Positions 24,321 through 32,969 of a stretch of DNA of 64,000 bases are shown here, piece by piece. Position 1 is the first letter of the stretch. Each line of letters begins with the position of its first letter. Below the pieces are notes generated by a model. It ran no database searches and was not told where the DNA came from. It saw only the letters and a list, made by a program, of their open reading frames with translations. Both the position numbers and the translations under genes were made by a program. Location: assembly GCA_900547765.1 (NCBI GenBank), contig URIA01000003.1, positions 1 through 64,000 of the forward strand, given 5' to 3'. The DNA comes from an uncultured Collinsella sp. (GTDB taxonomy: Bacteria; Actinomycetota; Coriobacteriia; Coriobacteriales; Coriobacteriaceae).

Positions 24321-26445
24321 GTGTTTCTGGTCTAGACGCGTTTTGACGCACCGTCCGAGCTGCCATCGCAAGCGAGGCGGCTTTATGGGTCGAGCCGGTG
24401 TCGATCTGTTTATCGAAGACGGCGCCTATACCACGCTTTCTTCTGCCGTGGTCATCCTAGTGGTGCTCACATTGTTGTTTTCGTCGACCGCGGCGATATG
24501 GAGCATGTCGCGTGCCGGGGATACCCAGGTGGCGGCTGATAGTGGCGCGCTGGCGGGTGCCAACGTAGTGTCGTCCTATCACACGGCTGCCACGGTGGTT
24601 GATGCGAGCATCTTGAGTCTGGGGCTGGCGGGGTTTGCCACGATCGGGACGGGCCTGGTCGCCATCCTCATCCCGGGTGCCGAGCCGGTTGCCGGCAATA
24701 TGGTCGACACCGGGATTGAGATCATTAAAACGCGCAACAAGTTTGCCAAAAGCGCATCGGAAGGCTTACAGAAAATCGAGACGGCTCTGCCGTATCTGAT
24801 CGCCGCGCGTGCCACGCAGGCGGTGTCGTCGCAGGATACCGATAGTGTGACCTATACCGGTACGGCGCTTGCCGTGCCCAGGACATCCGAGTCGGACTTC
24901 GCTGCGCTCAAAGGGTCAGAGATCTCGACCGATACCATTAAAGACACATCAGATGATTTAGAGTGTGCGGCCGAGGAGCTGCGGAAGGCTTCTGAGGACA
25001 CGGCGAAGGCTAAAGAGTGTGCTTGGCTGGCGGATTGTGGTGGGTCGGACAAGGGCTCGGTCGGCAGCTATTCTTGCATGTGGGAGCGTGCGAAAAGCCT
25101 AACGGATCTCTCCGGTGTTCAAAATCCGCACTACTCATCGAGCGTTACGTGGGAGCCCCAAGTTGCCCTTGATCGCGCGAAGGACTACTACCATTGGCGT
25201 CTGACAAATGAGAAGCCCCACGGCTCGAGTGTCGAGATGAAGGCAGAGTCTGCGGCGCGTAAGGCGTTTTATACCTATGCGAGCGCGGAGGTCGATCGGG
25301 CACATATAACCGAGAACGGAGACAGGGTTTCCTCCTATATTCCGCTGCTGCCGCGCAACTCTGATGAGGTTCGGGCGACGGAACTCTATACCGATGCGGT
25401 GTGGCCGGCTAGCGTGAACGATGACAAGGCGTATCTGCATTACGGGACGACCTGCCCTAACTATAAGAAGGGGACGCCGAGCGGATTTGCTTCGGTTGCC
25501 GATTACGATGGACAGGATAAATGCAGCAAATGCCATTTTGGCGTTTTGTCGCTTGGTGCTGTTGCGGCGCCTTCAACCTCTATCGAAAACGGCTTCGAAT
25601 ATCACTTCGACGAGTTCAAAAAGGCCTTGGAGGAATACGTCAAATGTCGGAACAAAGAGCTTGAGCTCATGCGTCAGACCGAGGATGAGGCCGACCGTGC
25701 GAGCAATGCGTTTGACCAGGCCATTAAAGCGCTTTCGGGCGAGCGTCCGCGTATCGCTCCGCCCGGTCGCAACGGCGTGGTTGCCTTTGCGGTTTCGGGT
25801 GCCATCTCGAGCCCCGATGAGCTCAACTCTTCGTTTAACACGGCAGTCAGGCTTGGCGATCGCGGTGCCATCTCTGCCGCGGTGCTGGCGCCCGATGAGG
25901 CGACGGCGCAAAACAACGTGCTTTCGCGATTTTTCTCGACATTGAAGGAACGCTCGGGTGGCGTTGCCGGCGTACTCGATGGCGTCATGGATGTCTGGGG
26001 ACGGCTGCTTGTGGGATACGGAGACATCCAAGGTTCGGCCGACGAACTTATGGACGAGATGATTAAAGGCCTAGGAGGGGGCAGCGGCGCGTTGGGCTCC
26101 ATTGCATCGTGGCTCGGCGATACCGTTTCGGCGTCCGTGGCGGCGCTGGGTTTGGAACCGTGCGACTTGCGCCTGCGAAAGCCGGTGCTGACTGATTCCG
26201 CCAACGTCATTAAGAGTCCGGGGTCTGACATTGCCGGTCTCTCTCAAGCGCAAGACAAGCTGCGAAGTATTCCGTTGGGCGTGACCGATCCCAAGGCGCT
26301 TTGCGAGGTGTTGGAATATCAAGTCGAACGCACCATCAGCGGTACGGTGTTCACGCTTGCGGAGATTCCTCTGCCCGGCGGCGGCTCCATCCCACTCACC
26401 GTCGATGTCGCCACGCTGGTTGGCGCTCTGGGCGGTGGGTCGTAA
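24292..26445 (+). CDS. TadG-like large pilus-associated protein
   Basis: 717 residues, much larger than the other surface components. The segment VVILVVLTLLFSSTAAIWSMSR, then AGDTQVAADSGALAGANVVSS, is the hallmark of TadG-like N-terminal domains. The rest is an extracytoplasmic mixture of coiled-coil (ECAAEELRKASEDTAKAKECA) and a Cys-containing region: CAWLADCG, and later CPNY and CSKCHFG, a CxxC pair. The ATG at 24292 follows GGAGGGAG; the longer frame from 24190 lies within tadE. It may cap or tether the pilus. The C-terminal function is unknown. Confidence 0.7.
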   Translation: MIRGLLHGIKCFWSRRVLTHRPSCHRKRGGFMGRAGVDLFIEDGAYTTLSSAVVILVVLTLLFSSTAAIWSMSRAGDTQVAADSGALAGANVVSSYHTAATVVDASILSLGLAGFATIGTGLVAILIPGAEPVAGNMVDTGIEIIKTRNKFAKSASEGLQKIETALPYLIAARATQAVSSQDTDSVTYTGTALAVPRTSESDFAALKGSEISTDTIKDTSDDLECAAEELRKASEDTAKAKECAWLADCGGSDKGSVGSYSCMWERAKSLTDLSGVQNPHYSSSVTWEPQVALDRAKDYYHWRLTNEKPHGSSVEMKAESAARKAFYTYASAEVDRAHITENGDRVSSYIPLLPRNSDEVRATELYTDAVWPASVNDDKAYLHYGTTCPNYKKGTPSGFASVADYDGQDKCSKCHFGVLSLGAVAAPSTSIENGFEYHFDEFKKALEEYVKCRNKELELMRQTEDEADRASNAFDQAIKALSGERPRIAPPGRNGVVAFAVSGAISSPDELNSSFNTAVRLGDRGAISAAVLAPDEATAQNNVLSRFFSTLKERSGGVAGVLDGVMDVWGRLLVGYGDIQGSADELMDEMIKGLGGGSGALGSIASWLGDTVSASVAALGLEPCDLRLRKPVLTDSANVIKSPGSDIAGLSQAQDKLRSIPLGVTDPKALCEVLEYQVERTISGTVFTLAEIPLPGGGSIPLTVDVATLVGALGGGS

Positions 26446-26921
26446 TGAGTATCCGCATGCGTCTGCGCGAGGAGCGCGCCCAAGCGACGGTGGAGATGGC
26501 AGTGGTTACGCCCGTTTTGCTGGTGCTGGCACTCATCGTGTACAACGTCATGATCTTTGCCAGCGCTGTCGCGCGCTTCGACCGCGTGGTACCCGACATC
26601 GTGTTGGCGCACGCCGTGGCGTCGGAGGGGGAGGGCGACGAAAGCTCCGCCGATGCCTCGGCGACGGTTCAGACTCAAATTCTGAATGCCATGGAAGGCT
26701 ATGACTTGCAGATCGAAGTGTCGAGCGAGCAAGGCGCGGAGGCATCGGATGGTGGCCTGCTCTCCCTATCCGGTACGTTTAGGACCTACACCTGCACCAT
26801 GCACTATGAGCCGTGGCCGACTTCTCTCAGCATCGCTGGCGTTCCGCTGGGGGCGCCGACAACGTTGTCGCACGAGCGCGCGGTGACGGTCGATCCATGG
26901 CGTCCGGGGGTGGTCATGTGA
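26445..26921 (+). CDS. Second TadE-like pseudopilin
   Basis: 158 residues. The N-terminus REERAQATVEMAVVTPVLLVLALIVYNVMIF is a TadE signature with Ala before the expected cut and Glu conserved. A soluble domain with a short acidic stretch follows. The ATG overlaps the TAA of the preceding gene, which decides this start. It is likely a minor pilin or initiation complex member. Confidence 0.8.
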   Translation: MSIRMRLREERAQATVEMAVVTPVLLVLALIVYNVMIFASAVARFDRVVPDIVLAHAVASEGEGDESSADASATVQTQILNAMEGYDLQIEVSSEQGAEASDGGLLSLSGTFRTYTCTMHYEPWPTSLSIAGVPLGAPTTLSHERAVTVDPWRPGVVM

Positions 26922-27277
26922 CCGCGGTCTCGTCCTACATCGCCTACGCGCGGGCACTCAACAGGCTGGGTTGGACGCCGGCCGAGTTTGCGGTGGCGGA
27001 GTCGTTTGCCGTGCGCCTGCGCGGCATGCTGGGACGGCGTCCGGTTGCCGCCAACGGCCTGCCGCTCGTCATGGCGTTTCCACGCTGCTCTTCGGTCCAC
27101 ACGTGTTTTATGGCCTATCCCATCGACATCGCCTTTATCGATGCACGTGGCTATGTCCTCGTATGCTACGAAAACGTATGTCCCTGGCGTATGTGCTCCT
27201 GCCCCGGCGCCTGGGCCGTACTAGAGCGTCCTTCAATCATTGTTTCGACCCCTGCTCTCCAACGCGTGCCGGCTTAA
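26918..27277 (+). CDS. DUF192-domain protein at the end of the Tad operon
   Basis: 119 residues. The stretch AESFAVRLRGMLGRRPVAANGLPLVMAF, then HTCFMAYPIDIAFIDARGYVLVCYENVCPWRMCSCPGAWAVLE, matches the DUF192 layout, a small beta fold of unknown role. Three Cys close to the conserved VCPWRMCSC may be structural. The GTG start overlaps the stop of the TadE-like gene (GTGA), so it is translationally coupled to the pilus operon. DUF192 genes next to Tad loci are known from other actinobacteria, but no mechanism is established. Confidence 0.75.
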   Translation: MTAVSSYIAYARALNRLGWTPAEFAVAESFAVRLRGMLGRRPVAANGLPLVMAFPRCSSVHTCFMAYPIDIAFIDARGYVLVCYENVCPWRMCSCPGAWAVLERPSIIVSTPALQRVPA

Positions 27278-27335
27278 GAATTGGCGACAGCGGACTTTCG
27301 TCATACGAAATTGGGTAAGATGGAGGAGAAGATGC

Positions 27336-27602
27336 ATGGATGTTGAGATCCATCCCAACGCTAAAAAGCACCTGACAGAAAAGCAGGTGCTTGGCGCTTG
27401 GCTTGCGGTTACTGAGTGCATTCGTCGCGAGTCGAAGGACGAGCCGCCGAGATGGCTTGCGATTGGATGGCTCCCAGACGGACGAAGCGTGGAGCTTGTC
27501 GCGGTCGAGCTTGTCCGTGGGTGGCTTATCATTCATGCCTTGTCTCCAGTCCAGAAGAAATTTTGGCAGGAGATTGAACGGGCTCGGCAAAGGGGTCGAT
27601 GA
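27336..27602 (+). CDS. Putative type II toxin (BrnT/RelE-like)
   Basis: 88 residues starting MDVEIHPNAKKHL, with ATG 7 bases after GGAGGAG. The middle PPRWLAIGWLPDGRSVELVAVEL and end LIIHALSPVQKKFW give the beta-strand pattern and closing His-Ala motif of small BrnT/RelE-like toxins common in actinobacteria. It overlaps by 4 bases the next gene, a ribbon-helix-helix protein, in the toxin-first order used by BrnT-BrnA. The family call is inferred from layout, with no catalytic residue assigned. Confidence 0.55.
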   Translation: MDVEIHPNAKKHLTEKQVLGAWLAVTECIRRESKDEPPRWLAIGWLPDGRSVELVAVELVRGWLIIHALSPVQKKFWQEIERARQRGR

Positions 27603-27886
27603 TGGGCAAGACGTATACGGCCGCTAATGGTCAGGTTGTAACGGATGAAATGATTGACGCGTGGTGCGAGTCGTACGAGCGCGGAGAGTTTCCGGATGGC
27701 GAACACACCGTTGGTGGGATCGTGCATGGACGGCCCCCACTCTCAGGTGAGGGGACGGCAACGCTGTCGGTCAAGATTCCTCTGGGAATGAAGGAGGCCA
27801 TTCGTCGACGGGCGGCTGCCGAGGGGATGACGCCAAGTGAGTTTGCCCGTGCGGCTCTGAGCGAAAAACTTCTTGCTGCCGGCTGA
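27599..27886 (+). CDS. Putative ribbon-helix-helix antitoxin
   Basis: 95 residues. The C-terminal TATLSVKIPLGMKEAIRRRAAAEGMTPSEFARAALSEKL is a typical ribbon-helix-helix DNA-binding fold (strand, then two helices). The N-terminal half is where an antitoxin would contact its toxin. The ATG (27599, or 27602) overlaps the toxin stop codon. It is expected to neutralise the preceding protein and repress the pair. Confidence 0.65.
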   Translation: MMGKTYTAANGQVVTDEMIDAWCESYERGEFPDGEHTVGGIVHGRPPLSGEGTATLSVKIPLGMKEAIRRRAAAEGMTPSEFARAALSEKLLAAG

Positions 27887-27949
27887 TGCCTCTGACGTGC
27901 CGATTTAAAGAACCGAGGCTGTGCTCAAAAACTTTTTTGAAATTCTCGG

Positions 27950-27977
27950 TTGACCGGAACGCGTCCTTGGTTATACT
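27950..27977 (+). promoter_or_regulatory. Promoter of tRNA-Phe
   Basis: TTGACC (27950-27955) and TATACT (27972-27977) are spaced by 16 bases, 32 bases before the tRNA. Confidence 0.75.
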
Positions 27978-28009
27978 AATCAAGCCTTGAAACAAGGCAC
28001 ACCTCAAAT

Positions 28010-28082
<73 letters not shown>

Positions 28083-28095
28083 CCTTGAATTGACT

Positions 28096-28120
28096 AGGAC
28101 CTCTGCAAAGGGGTCCTTTT
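28096..28120 (+). terminator. Terminator of tRNA-Phe
   Basis: AGGACC at 28096-28101 pairs with GGTCCT at 28112-28117 across a 10-base loop and runs into TTTTCTTTT. Confidence 0.75.
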
Positions 28121-28379
28121 CTTTTATGTAGGGTTCTGCGGAAAATGCGCCCCATTATTGAGCGATAGAACGGGACACACTTTCCGCTGCCTGCCTCCGG
28201 CGCGCGTACACACCTCGTCGCACCATTCCGATCCCGTCTGCTCCCAGACATTCCTCCCACTTTCGCATCACTTTACAGACCGTTCGGTCGTCTGTCCGCA
28301 CACGCGGGTATACTCAAAACGATACTTATCCTATGCAATACGATGTGGGTTCGACCTGCATGATCCGAAGGGGGCAGTG

Positions 28380-29441
28380 ATGGAGAGGATACTCGGCGTT
28401 AATCTCTCTGGCTGGTTTATTCCCGAGCCTTGGGTGACCCCGTCGCTGTACGCGGCGACCGGTGCATCCAACGCGGCCGAGCTACAGGAGGCCATGGGTA
28501 CCGCCGCCTATAACGAGCGCATGCGCCGCCATTACGAGACGTTTGTGAGCGAGGACGATTTTCGCCGCATGGCGCAGATCGGTCTCAATGCCGTGCGTTT
28601 GCCGGTGCCCTGGTATGCCTTTGGTTCGCAGGAGTCCGATGCGTCCTACATCTCGGTTGTCGACTACATTGACCGTGCAATTGAGTGGGCTGCCAAGTAC
28701 GACATCCGCGTGCTGCTCGATCTGGCAACCGTGCCCGGTGGCCAGGGCGATTCCAACGATTCGCCCACCACGCCGGAGGCTGTCGCCGAGTGGCATTCGT
28801 CCACCAACGGCCGTCATGTCGCACTCGACGTGCTCGAGCGCTTGGCCGATCGCTATGGCGAGGCCGAGAGCCTGCTGGGCATTGAGCTGCTGGACACGCC
28901 GCAGATGAGCGTTCGCAAGAGCCTCTTCACCATGACGGATGGCATTCCCGCTCACTACCTGCGCAATTTCTATCGCGATGCCTACGAGCTCGTCCGTTCG
29001 TATATGCCCGAGGATAAGATCGTCGTCTTCTCGTCGTCGGGGCATCCCAGCGAGTGGAAGCATTTTATGCGCGGCGCCAAGTACAAGAACGTCTACATGG
29101 ACCTTCACCTGTACCATTACCGCGACGAGTATGCGCTCGACATCACGAGCCCCCGCGGGCTGACGACGGCGATTTCGCGTAACAAGCGCGAGCTTAAAGA
29201 AGCGATTTCGACAGGGTTCCCCGTGCTGGTGGGCGAATGGTCGGGTGCGGCGATCTTTGCCAACTCGTCGGTTACGCCCGAGGGCCGCAATGCCTACGAG
29301 CGCGTGTTTATCGCCAACCAGCTGGCTTCGTTTGCGCCGGCTGCCGGTTGGTTCTTCCAAACGTGGAAGACCGAGAAGCGCATTGCAGCATGGGACGCCC
29401 GCGCGGCGCTCGGTACGCTCGAGCGCGGCATGATTGAATAG
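28380..29441 (+). CDS. GH5-family glycosidase-like protein lacking the acid/base Glu
   Basis: 353 residues, cytoplasmic by sequence, resembling exo-1,3-beta-glucanases of family GH5: MERILGVNLSGWFIPEPWVTPSL, GLNAVRLPVPW, and the nucleophile motif VGEWSGA (Glu 286). Where the family has NEP with the acid/base Glu, this protein has D172-T173-P (GIELLDTP). The reading is clear in the DNA, so a hydrolase of the usual mechanism would be crippled. It may be inactive, bind sugar, or use another base. The ATG at 28380 follows GAAGGGGG and is placed like other family starts. It precedes rsmI by 6 bases and may share its transcript. Confidence 0.75.
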   Translation: MERILGVNLSGWFIPEPWVTPSLYAATGASNAAELQEAMGTAAYNERMRRHYETFVSEDDFRRMAQIGLNAVRLPVPWYAFGSQESDASYISVVDYIDRAIEWAAKYDIRVLLDLATVPGGQGDSNDSPTTPEAVAEWHSSTNGRHVALDVLERLADRYGEAESLLGIELLDTPQMSVRKSLFTMTDGIPAHYLRNFYRDAYELVRSYMPEDKIVVFSSSGHPSEWKHFMRGAKYKNVYMDLHLYHYRDEYALDITSPRGLTTAISRNKRELKEAISTGFPVLVGEWSGAAIFANSSVTPEGRNAYERVFIANQLASFAPAAGWFFQTWKTEKRIAAWDARAALGTLERGMIE

Positions 29442-29447
29442 GTTGAT

Positions 29448-30326
29448 ATGACGCAAAACAGCGCCCATACGGGCAAACTCTATGTGGTCGGCACGCCCAT
29501 CGGCAACCTGGGTGACCTGTCCCCGCGCGTTGGCGAGGCCTTTGCCGCCGCCGATGCCATCTGCTGCGAAGACACGCGTGTGACGTCAAAGCTGCTGATG
29601 CACCTGGGCATTTCCAAACCGCTTGTCCGTTGCGACGAGAATGTGATCGCTAGCCGCGCTGCCGGCCTGGTCGACCGTCTGCTGGCGGGGGAGACCCTCG
29701 CCTTTGCCTCGGACGCCGGCATGCCGAGCGTGTCCGATCCCGGCCAGGCGCTGGTCGAGGCGGCGCGTGAGGCCGATTTGCCCGTCGAAGTTATTCCCGG
29801 GCCCTCTGCTTGCGTCACGGCGCTTGTTTCGTCCGGCATTCCCTGCGAGCATTTTTTCTTCGAGGGCTTTTTGGGCCGAAAGCACGGCGACCGTGTGCGC
29901 CGTTTGCAGCGCCTTGCCGTGGTGCCCGGCGCACTCATCTTCTACGAGTCTCCACATCGCATCGTGGCGACGCTCGAGGCCGTGGCGGAGGTCTTTCCCC
30001 AGCGTGAGGTTGCCGTCTGCCGCGAACTCACCAAGCTGCACGAGGAGGTCTTGCGCGGGCCCGCTGACCAGCTTGCCGAGGAGCTGCGTGCTCGCGGCGA
30101 GGTAAAGGGCGAGATTGCGCTGGTCATCGCGCCGCCGAGCGAGGATGAGGAGGCCGGCATCGCGCCGGTTGGCGCTGCGGTAGCGGATCCCGACGAGGCC
30201 CTGCGCGAGGATATCCGCACCGCGCTCGAGGAGGGGGAGCCCGCCTCTGCAGTGGCCAAGCGCCTGTCTCAGAAGTATTCGCGCCGCAAGCGCGATGTCT
30301 ATGCCATGGTGCTCGATATGCAATAG
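29448..30326 (+). CDS. rsmI: 16S rRNA (cytidine(1402)-2'-O)-methyltransferase
   Basis: Methylates the ribose of C1402 in the decoding centre of 16S rRNA, using S-adenosylmethionine. 292 residues. Family signatures are LYVVGTPIGNLGDLSPR, CEDTRVTSKLLMHL, ASDAGMPSVSDPG, VIPGPSA, FFFEGFLGRK and YESPHRI. A C-terminal extension of about 50 residues after residue 235 holds a helical region (EDIRTALEEGEPASAVAKRLSQKYSRRK). It starts 6 bases after the GH5-like gene and is followed by metG. Confidence 0.96.
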   Translation: MTQNSAHTGKLYVVGTPIGNLGDLSPRVGEAFAAADAICCEDTRVTSKLLMHLGISKPLVRCDENVIASRAAGLVDRLLAGETLAFASDAGMPSVSDPGQALVEAAREADLPVEVIPGPSACVTALVSSGIPCEHFFFEGFLGRKHGDRVRRLQRLAVVPGALIFYESPHRIVATLEAVAEVFPQREVAVCRELTKLHEEVLRGPADQLAEELRARGEVKGEIALVIAPPSEDEEAGIAPVGAAVADPDEALREDIRTALEEGEPASAVAKRLSQKYSRRKRDVYAMVLDMQ

Positions 30327-30395
30327 ATGGAGGATATCCAGCCCTTGCGCTAGAATCATCCCCTGTATGCAACGTTTTTCTGGAGGACAAACCCC

Positions 30396-31997
30396 ATGGA
30401 TCAAAGCAAGCCTTCGTTCTTTATCACGACGCCCATCTACTACGTCAACGCCGATCCGCACCTGGGCACGGCTTATTCCACCATCATCGCCGACGTTCAG
30501 GCTCGCTATCGCCGCTCCGCCGGCTATAACGTTAAGTTCCTGACTGGCATGGACGAGCACGGCGAGAAGGTCGCCGAGGCCGCAGCCAAGCATGGCATGA
30601 CGCCGCAGGAGTGGACCGATAGCCAAGCCCCGCACTTCAAAGAGCTTTGGAGCAAGCTCGAGATTTCCAACGACGACTTCATCCGCACCACCGAGCCGCG
30701 CCAGCATCATGCCGTGCAGTACCTGTGGGAGCGCATGAAGGAGTCCGGCTATCTGTATAAGGGCAGCTACGACGGTTGGTATTGCGTGCCCGACGAGACC
30801 TACTTCACCGATACGCAGGTTCAGAAGGGCGACGAGGAGTACGGCAGCGTTGGCCAGCATCTATGCCCCGACTGCCACCGTCCGCTTGAGCGCGTGCAGG
30901 AGGAGTCCTACTTCTTTAAGCTTTCCGCCTTCCAGGACAAACTGCTCAAGCTCTATGACGAGCACCCCGACTTTGTTGAGCCCGCATTCCGCATGAATGA
31001 GGTTCGCAGCTTTGTCGAGGGCGGCCTCAACGACCTTTCCGTGAGCCGCACGAGCTTTGACTGGGGTATTCAGGTCCCGTTTGACGAGGGTCACGTGACC
31101 TACGTGTGGTTCGATGCGCTGCTCAACTATATGACGGCCGTCGGCTACGGTGTCGACACCGACGAGGCCCGTGCCGAGCTGGCCTATCGCTGGCCCGCGC
31201 AGTTCCACATCGTGGGTAAGGACATCATCCGCTTCCACTGCGTCATTTGGCCCGCCATGCTCATGGCCATCGGCGAGGCCCTGCCCGAGCACGTCTTTGC
31301 CCACGGCTTCCTGACCGTGCGCAATGCCGAGACCGGTAAGGCCGAGAAGATGTCCAAGAGCCGCGGTAACGCCATCGCTCCGCAGGATGTTATCGACATG
31401 CTGGGTGTCGAGGGCTATCGCTACTACTTCATGACCGACGTCGTCCCCGGCACCGACGGCGCCATCAGCTTCGAGCGCATGGAGCAGGTCTACAACGCCG
31501 ACCTGGCCAACAGCTGGGGCAATCTTATCTCGCGCTCGCTCAACATGAGCGGCAAGTACTTTGACGGTTGCGCGCCCGCCAAGCCTGCATCGTTCGATGC
31601 GTTCGACAACCCGCTGGCAAAGATCGCCGACGGCCTGGTCGAGCGCTACATGGCCAAGATGGACGTGCTCGATTACGGCGGAGCCAAGGACGAGGTCATG
31701 GAACTCATCCATGCCGCTAACCACTACATCGAGGACTCCGAGCCTTGGGCGCTTGCCAAGGACGAGGCTAAGGCCGACGAGCTGGCATTTGTGATCTACA
31801 ACCTGCTCGAGGCCATCCGCATCGCCGCTCACCTGCTGATGCCGCTCATGCCCCAGACTTCTGCCGAGGCTCTGCGTCGCCTGTCTTGCGAGGACGAGGC
31901 CGCGAGCGACGACCTCAAGGGCATCTGCGCCTGGGGCCTGCTTGCCGGCGGTCAGCCCGTCGAGAAGGGCGACCCGCTGTTCCCGCGCCTGGGCTAA
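30396..31997 (+). CDS. metG: Methionine-tRNA ligase
   Basis: Charges tRNA-Met. 533 residues, the short form without the C-terminal tRNA-binding domain. Class I motifs are PIYYVNADPHLGTAYST (the HIGH site read HLGT) and KMSKS in EKMSKSRGNAI at about 318. One CxxC knuckle is visible (LCPDCHRP). The anticodon-binding helical domain begins at about 360 with DLANSWGNLISRSLNM. The ATG follows GGAGGAC. A terminator lies at 32041. Confidence 0.97.
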   Translation: MDQSKPSFFITTPIYYVNADPHLGTAYSTIIADVQARYRRSAGYNVKFLTGMDEHGEKVAEAAAKHGMTPQEWTDSQAPHFKELWSKLEISNDDFIRTTEPRQHHAVQYLWERMKESGYLYKGSYDGWYCVPDETYFTDTQVQKGDEEYGSVGQHLCPDCHRPLERVQEESYFFKLSAFQDKLLKLYDEHPDFVEPAFRMNEVRSFVEGGLNDLSVSRTSFDWGIQVPFDEGHVTYVWFDALLNYMTAVGYGVDTDEARAELAYRWPAQFHIVGKDIIRFHCVIWPAMLMAIGEALPEHVFAHGFLTVRNAETGKAEKMSKSRGNAIAPQDVIDMLGVEGYRYYFMTDVVPGTDGAISFERMEQVYNADLANSWGNLISRSLNMSGKYFDGCAPAKPASFDAFDNPLAKIADGLVERYMAKMDVLDYGGAKDEVMELIHAANHYIEDSEPWALAKDEAKADELAFVIYNLLEAIRIAAHLLMPLMPQTSAEALRRLSCEDEAASDDLKGICAWGLLAGGQPVEKGDPLFPRLG

Positions 31998-32040
31998 GAC
32001 GTCGCACGAGTGCCATATCGGCAATTTACTGTTTAGATGT

Positions 32041-32074
32041 AAGGGCATGGCCGCAACGGTCCATGCCCTTTTGT
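32041..32074 (+). terminator. Intrinsic terminator of metG
   Basis: AAGGGCATGG at 32041-32050 pairs with CCATGCCCTT at 32061-32070, followed by TTGTTT. Confidence 0.88.
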
Positions 32075-32108
32075 TTCAAGACGCCGCCACCATGCTAAGG
32101 AGGCAACT

Positions 32109-32969
32109 ATGACAACTTCGCCTTTGGCAAACCCCACGGCAACAAGGGAGCTGCTGGAGGAGTTTGGCCTTGCGACCAAGCATCGCCTGGGACAGAACTT
32201 CCTGATCGACAACCATGTAATTGAGCGCATTTGCGAGCTTTCCGAGCTTGCGGGCGATGAGCGCGTGCTCGAGGTTGGTCCGGGCGTTGGTACGCTTACG
32301 CTTGCGCTGCTGCAGGAGGCGGCGTGTGTCACGTCGATCGAGGCCGATCCTGAGCTCGAACCGGTGCTCGACGCCCACGCCGCCGACTACGCTAACTTCC
32401 GCTTTATCATGGGCGACGCGCTTAAGGTGGGCCCGGAGCAGATTGAGCAGGCCGCCGGCGGCGAGCCCACGGTATTTGTCGCGAACTTGCCCTATAACGT
32501 GGCGGCGACAATCATCCTGCAGTTTTTCCAGACGATGCCCGCGCTCAAGCGCGCCGTCGTCATGGTGCAAAAGGAGGTTGCCGATCGCATTGCCGCAGTG
32601 CCCGGTAACAAGACCTATGGCGGTTATACGGCAAAGCTCGGCCTGTATGCGCAGGTGACGGGTCGCTTTGAGGTGCCGCCGCGTTGCTTTATGCCGGCGC
32701 CGCACGTGGACTCGGCCGTCGTGCGTATCGACCGTGTTGACGGCGTGGTGCCCGAAGGGCTCGACCGCGACTTTGTGGCTCGCGTGATTGATGCTGCATT
32801 TGCCCAGCGTCGCAAGACCATCCGCAATTCCATGAGCGCCAACGGCTTTGCCAAGGACGTGCTCGATGCCGCCTTTGAGGCTTGCGGTATCGCACCCACC
32901 ACGCGCGCCGAGACGCTTGATGTTGCCGACTTTGTCCGTCTGGCCCGGGAGCTAACCCATGACGCCTAA
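32109..32969 (+). CDS. rsmA: 16S rRNA dimethyladenosine transferase
   Basis: KsgA homologue, dimethylating A1518 and A1519 of 16S rRNA. 286 residues. The start HRLGQNFLIDNHVIERI, SAM motif I VLEVGPGVGTLT at about 54-64 and the catalytic NLPYNVAATI at about 125 are all present, followed by the C-terminal helical domain (RRKTIRNSM). The ATG follows AGGAGG. It overlaps the next gene by 11 bases. Confidence 0.97.
   Translation: MTTSPLANPTATRELLEEFGLATKHRLGQNFLIDNHVIERICELSELAGDERVLEVGPGVGTLTLALLQEAACVTSIEADPELEPVLDAHAADYANFRFIMGDALKVGPEQIEQAAGGEPTVFVANLPYNVAATIILQFFQTMPALKRAVVMVQKEVADRIAAVPGNKTYGGYTAKLGLYAQVTGRFEVPPRCFMPAPHVDSAVVRIDRVDGVVPEGLDRDFVARVIDAAFAQRRKTIRNSMSANGFAKDVLDAAFEACGIAPTTRAETLDVADFVRLARELTHDA

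Noticed and set aside
17687..27277. Type II secretion or type IV pilus system
   Set aside because: The CpaB, TadZ, single TadA-type ATPase, paired TadB/TadC and Flp pilin identify a Tad locus. There is no secretin or PilT-like second motor.
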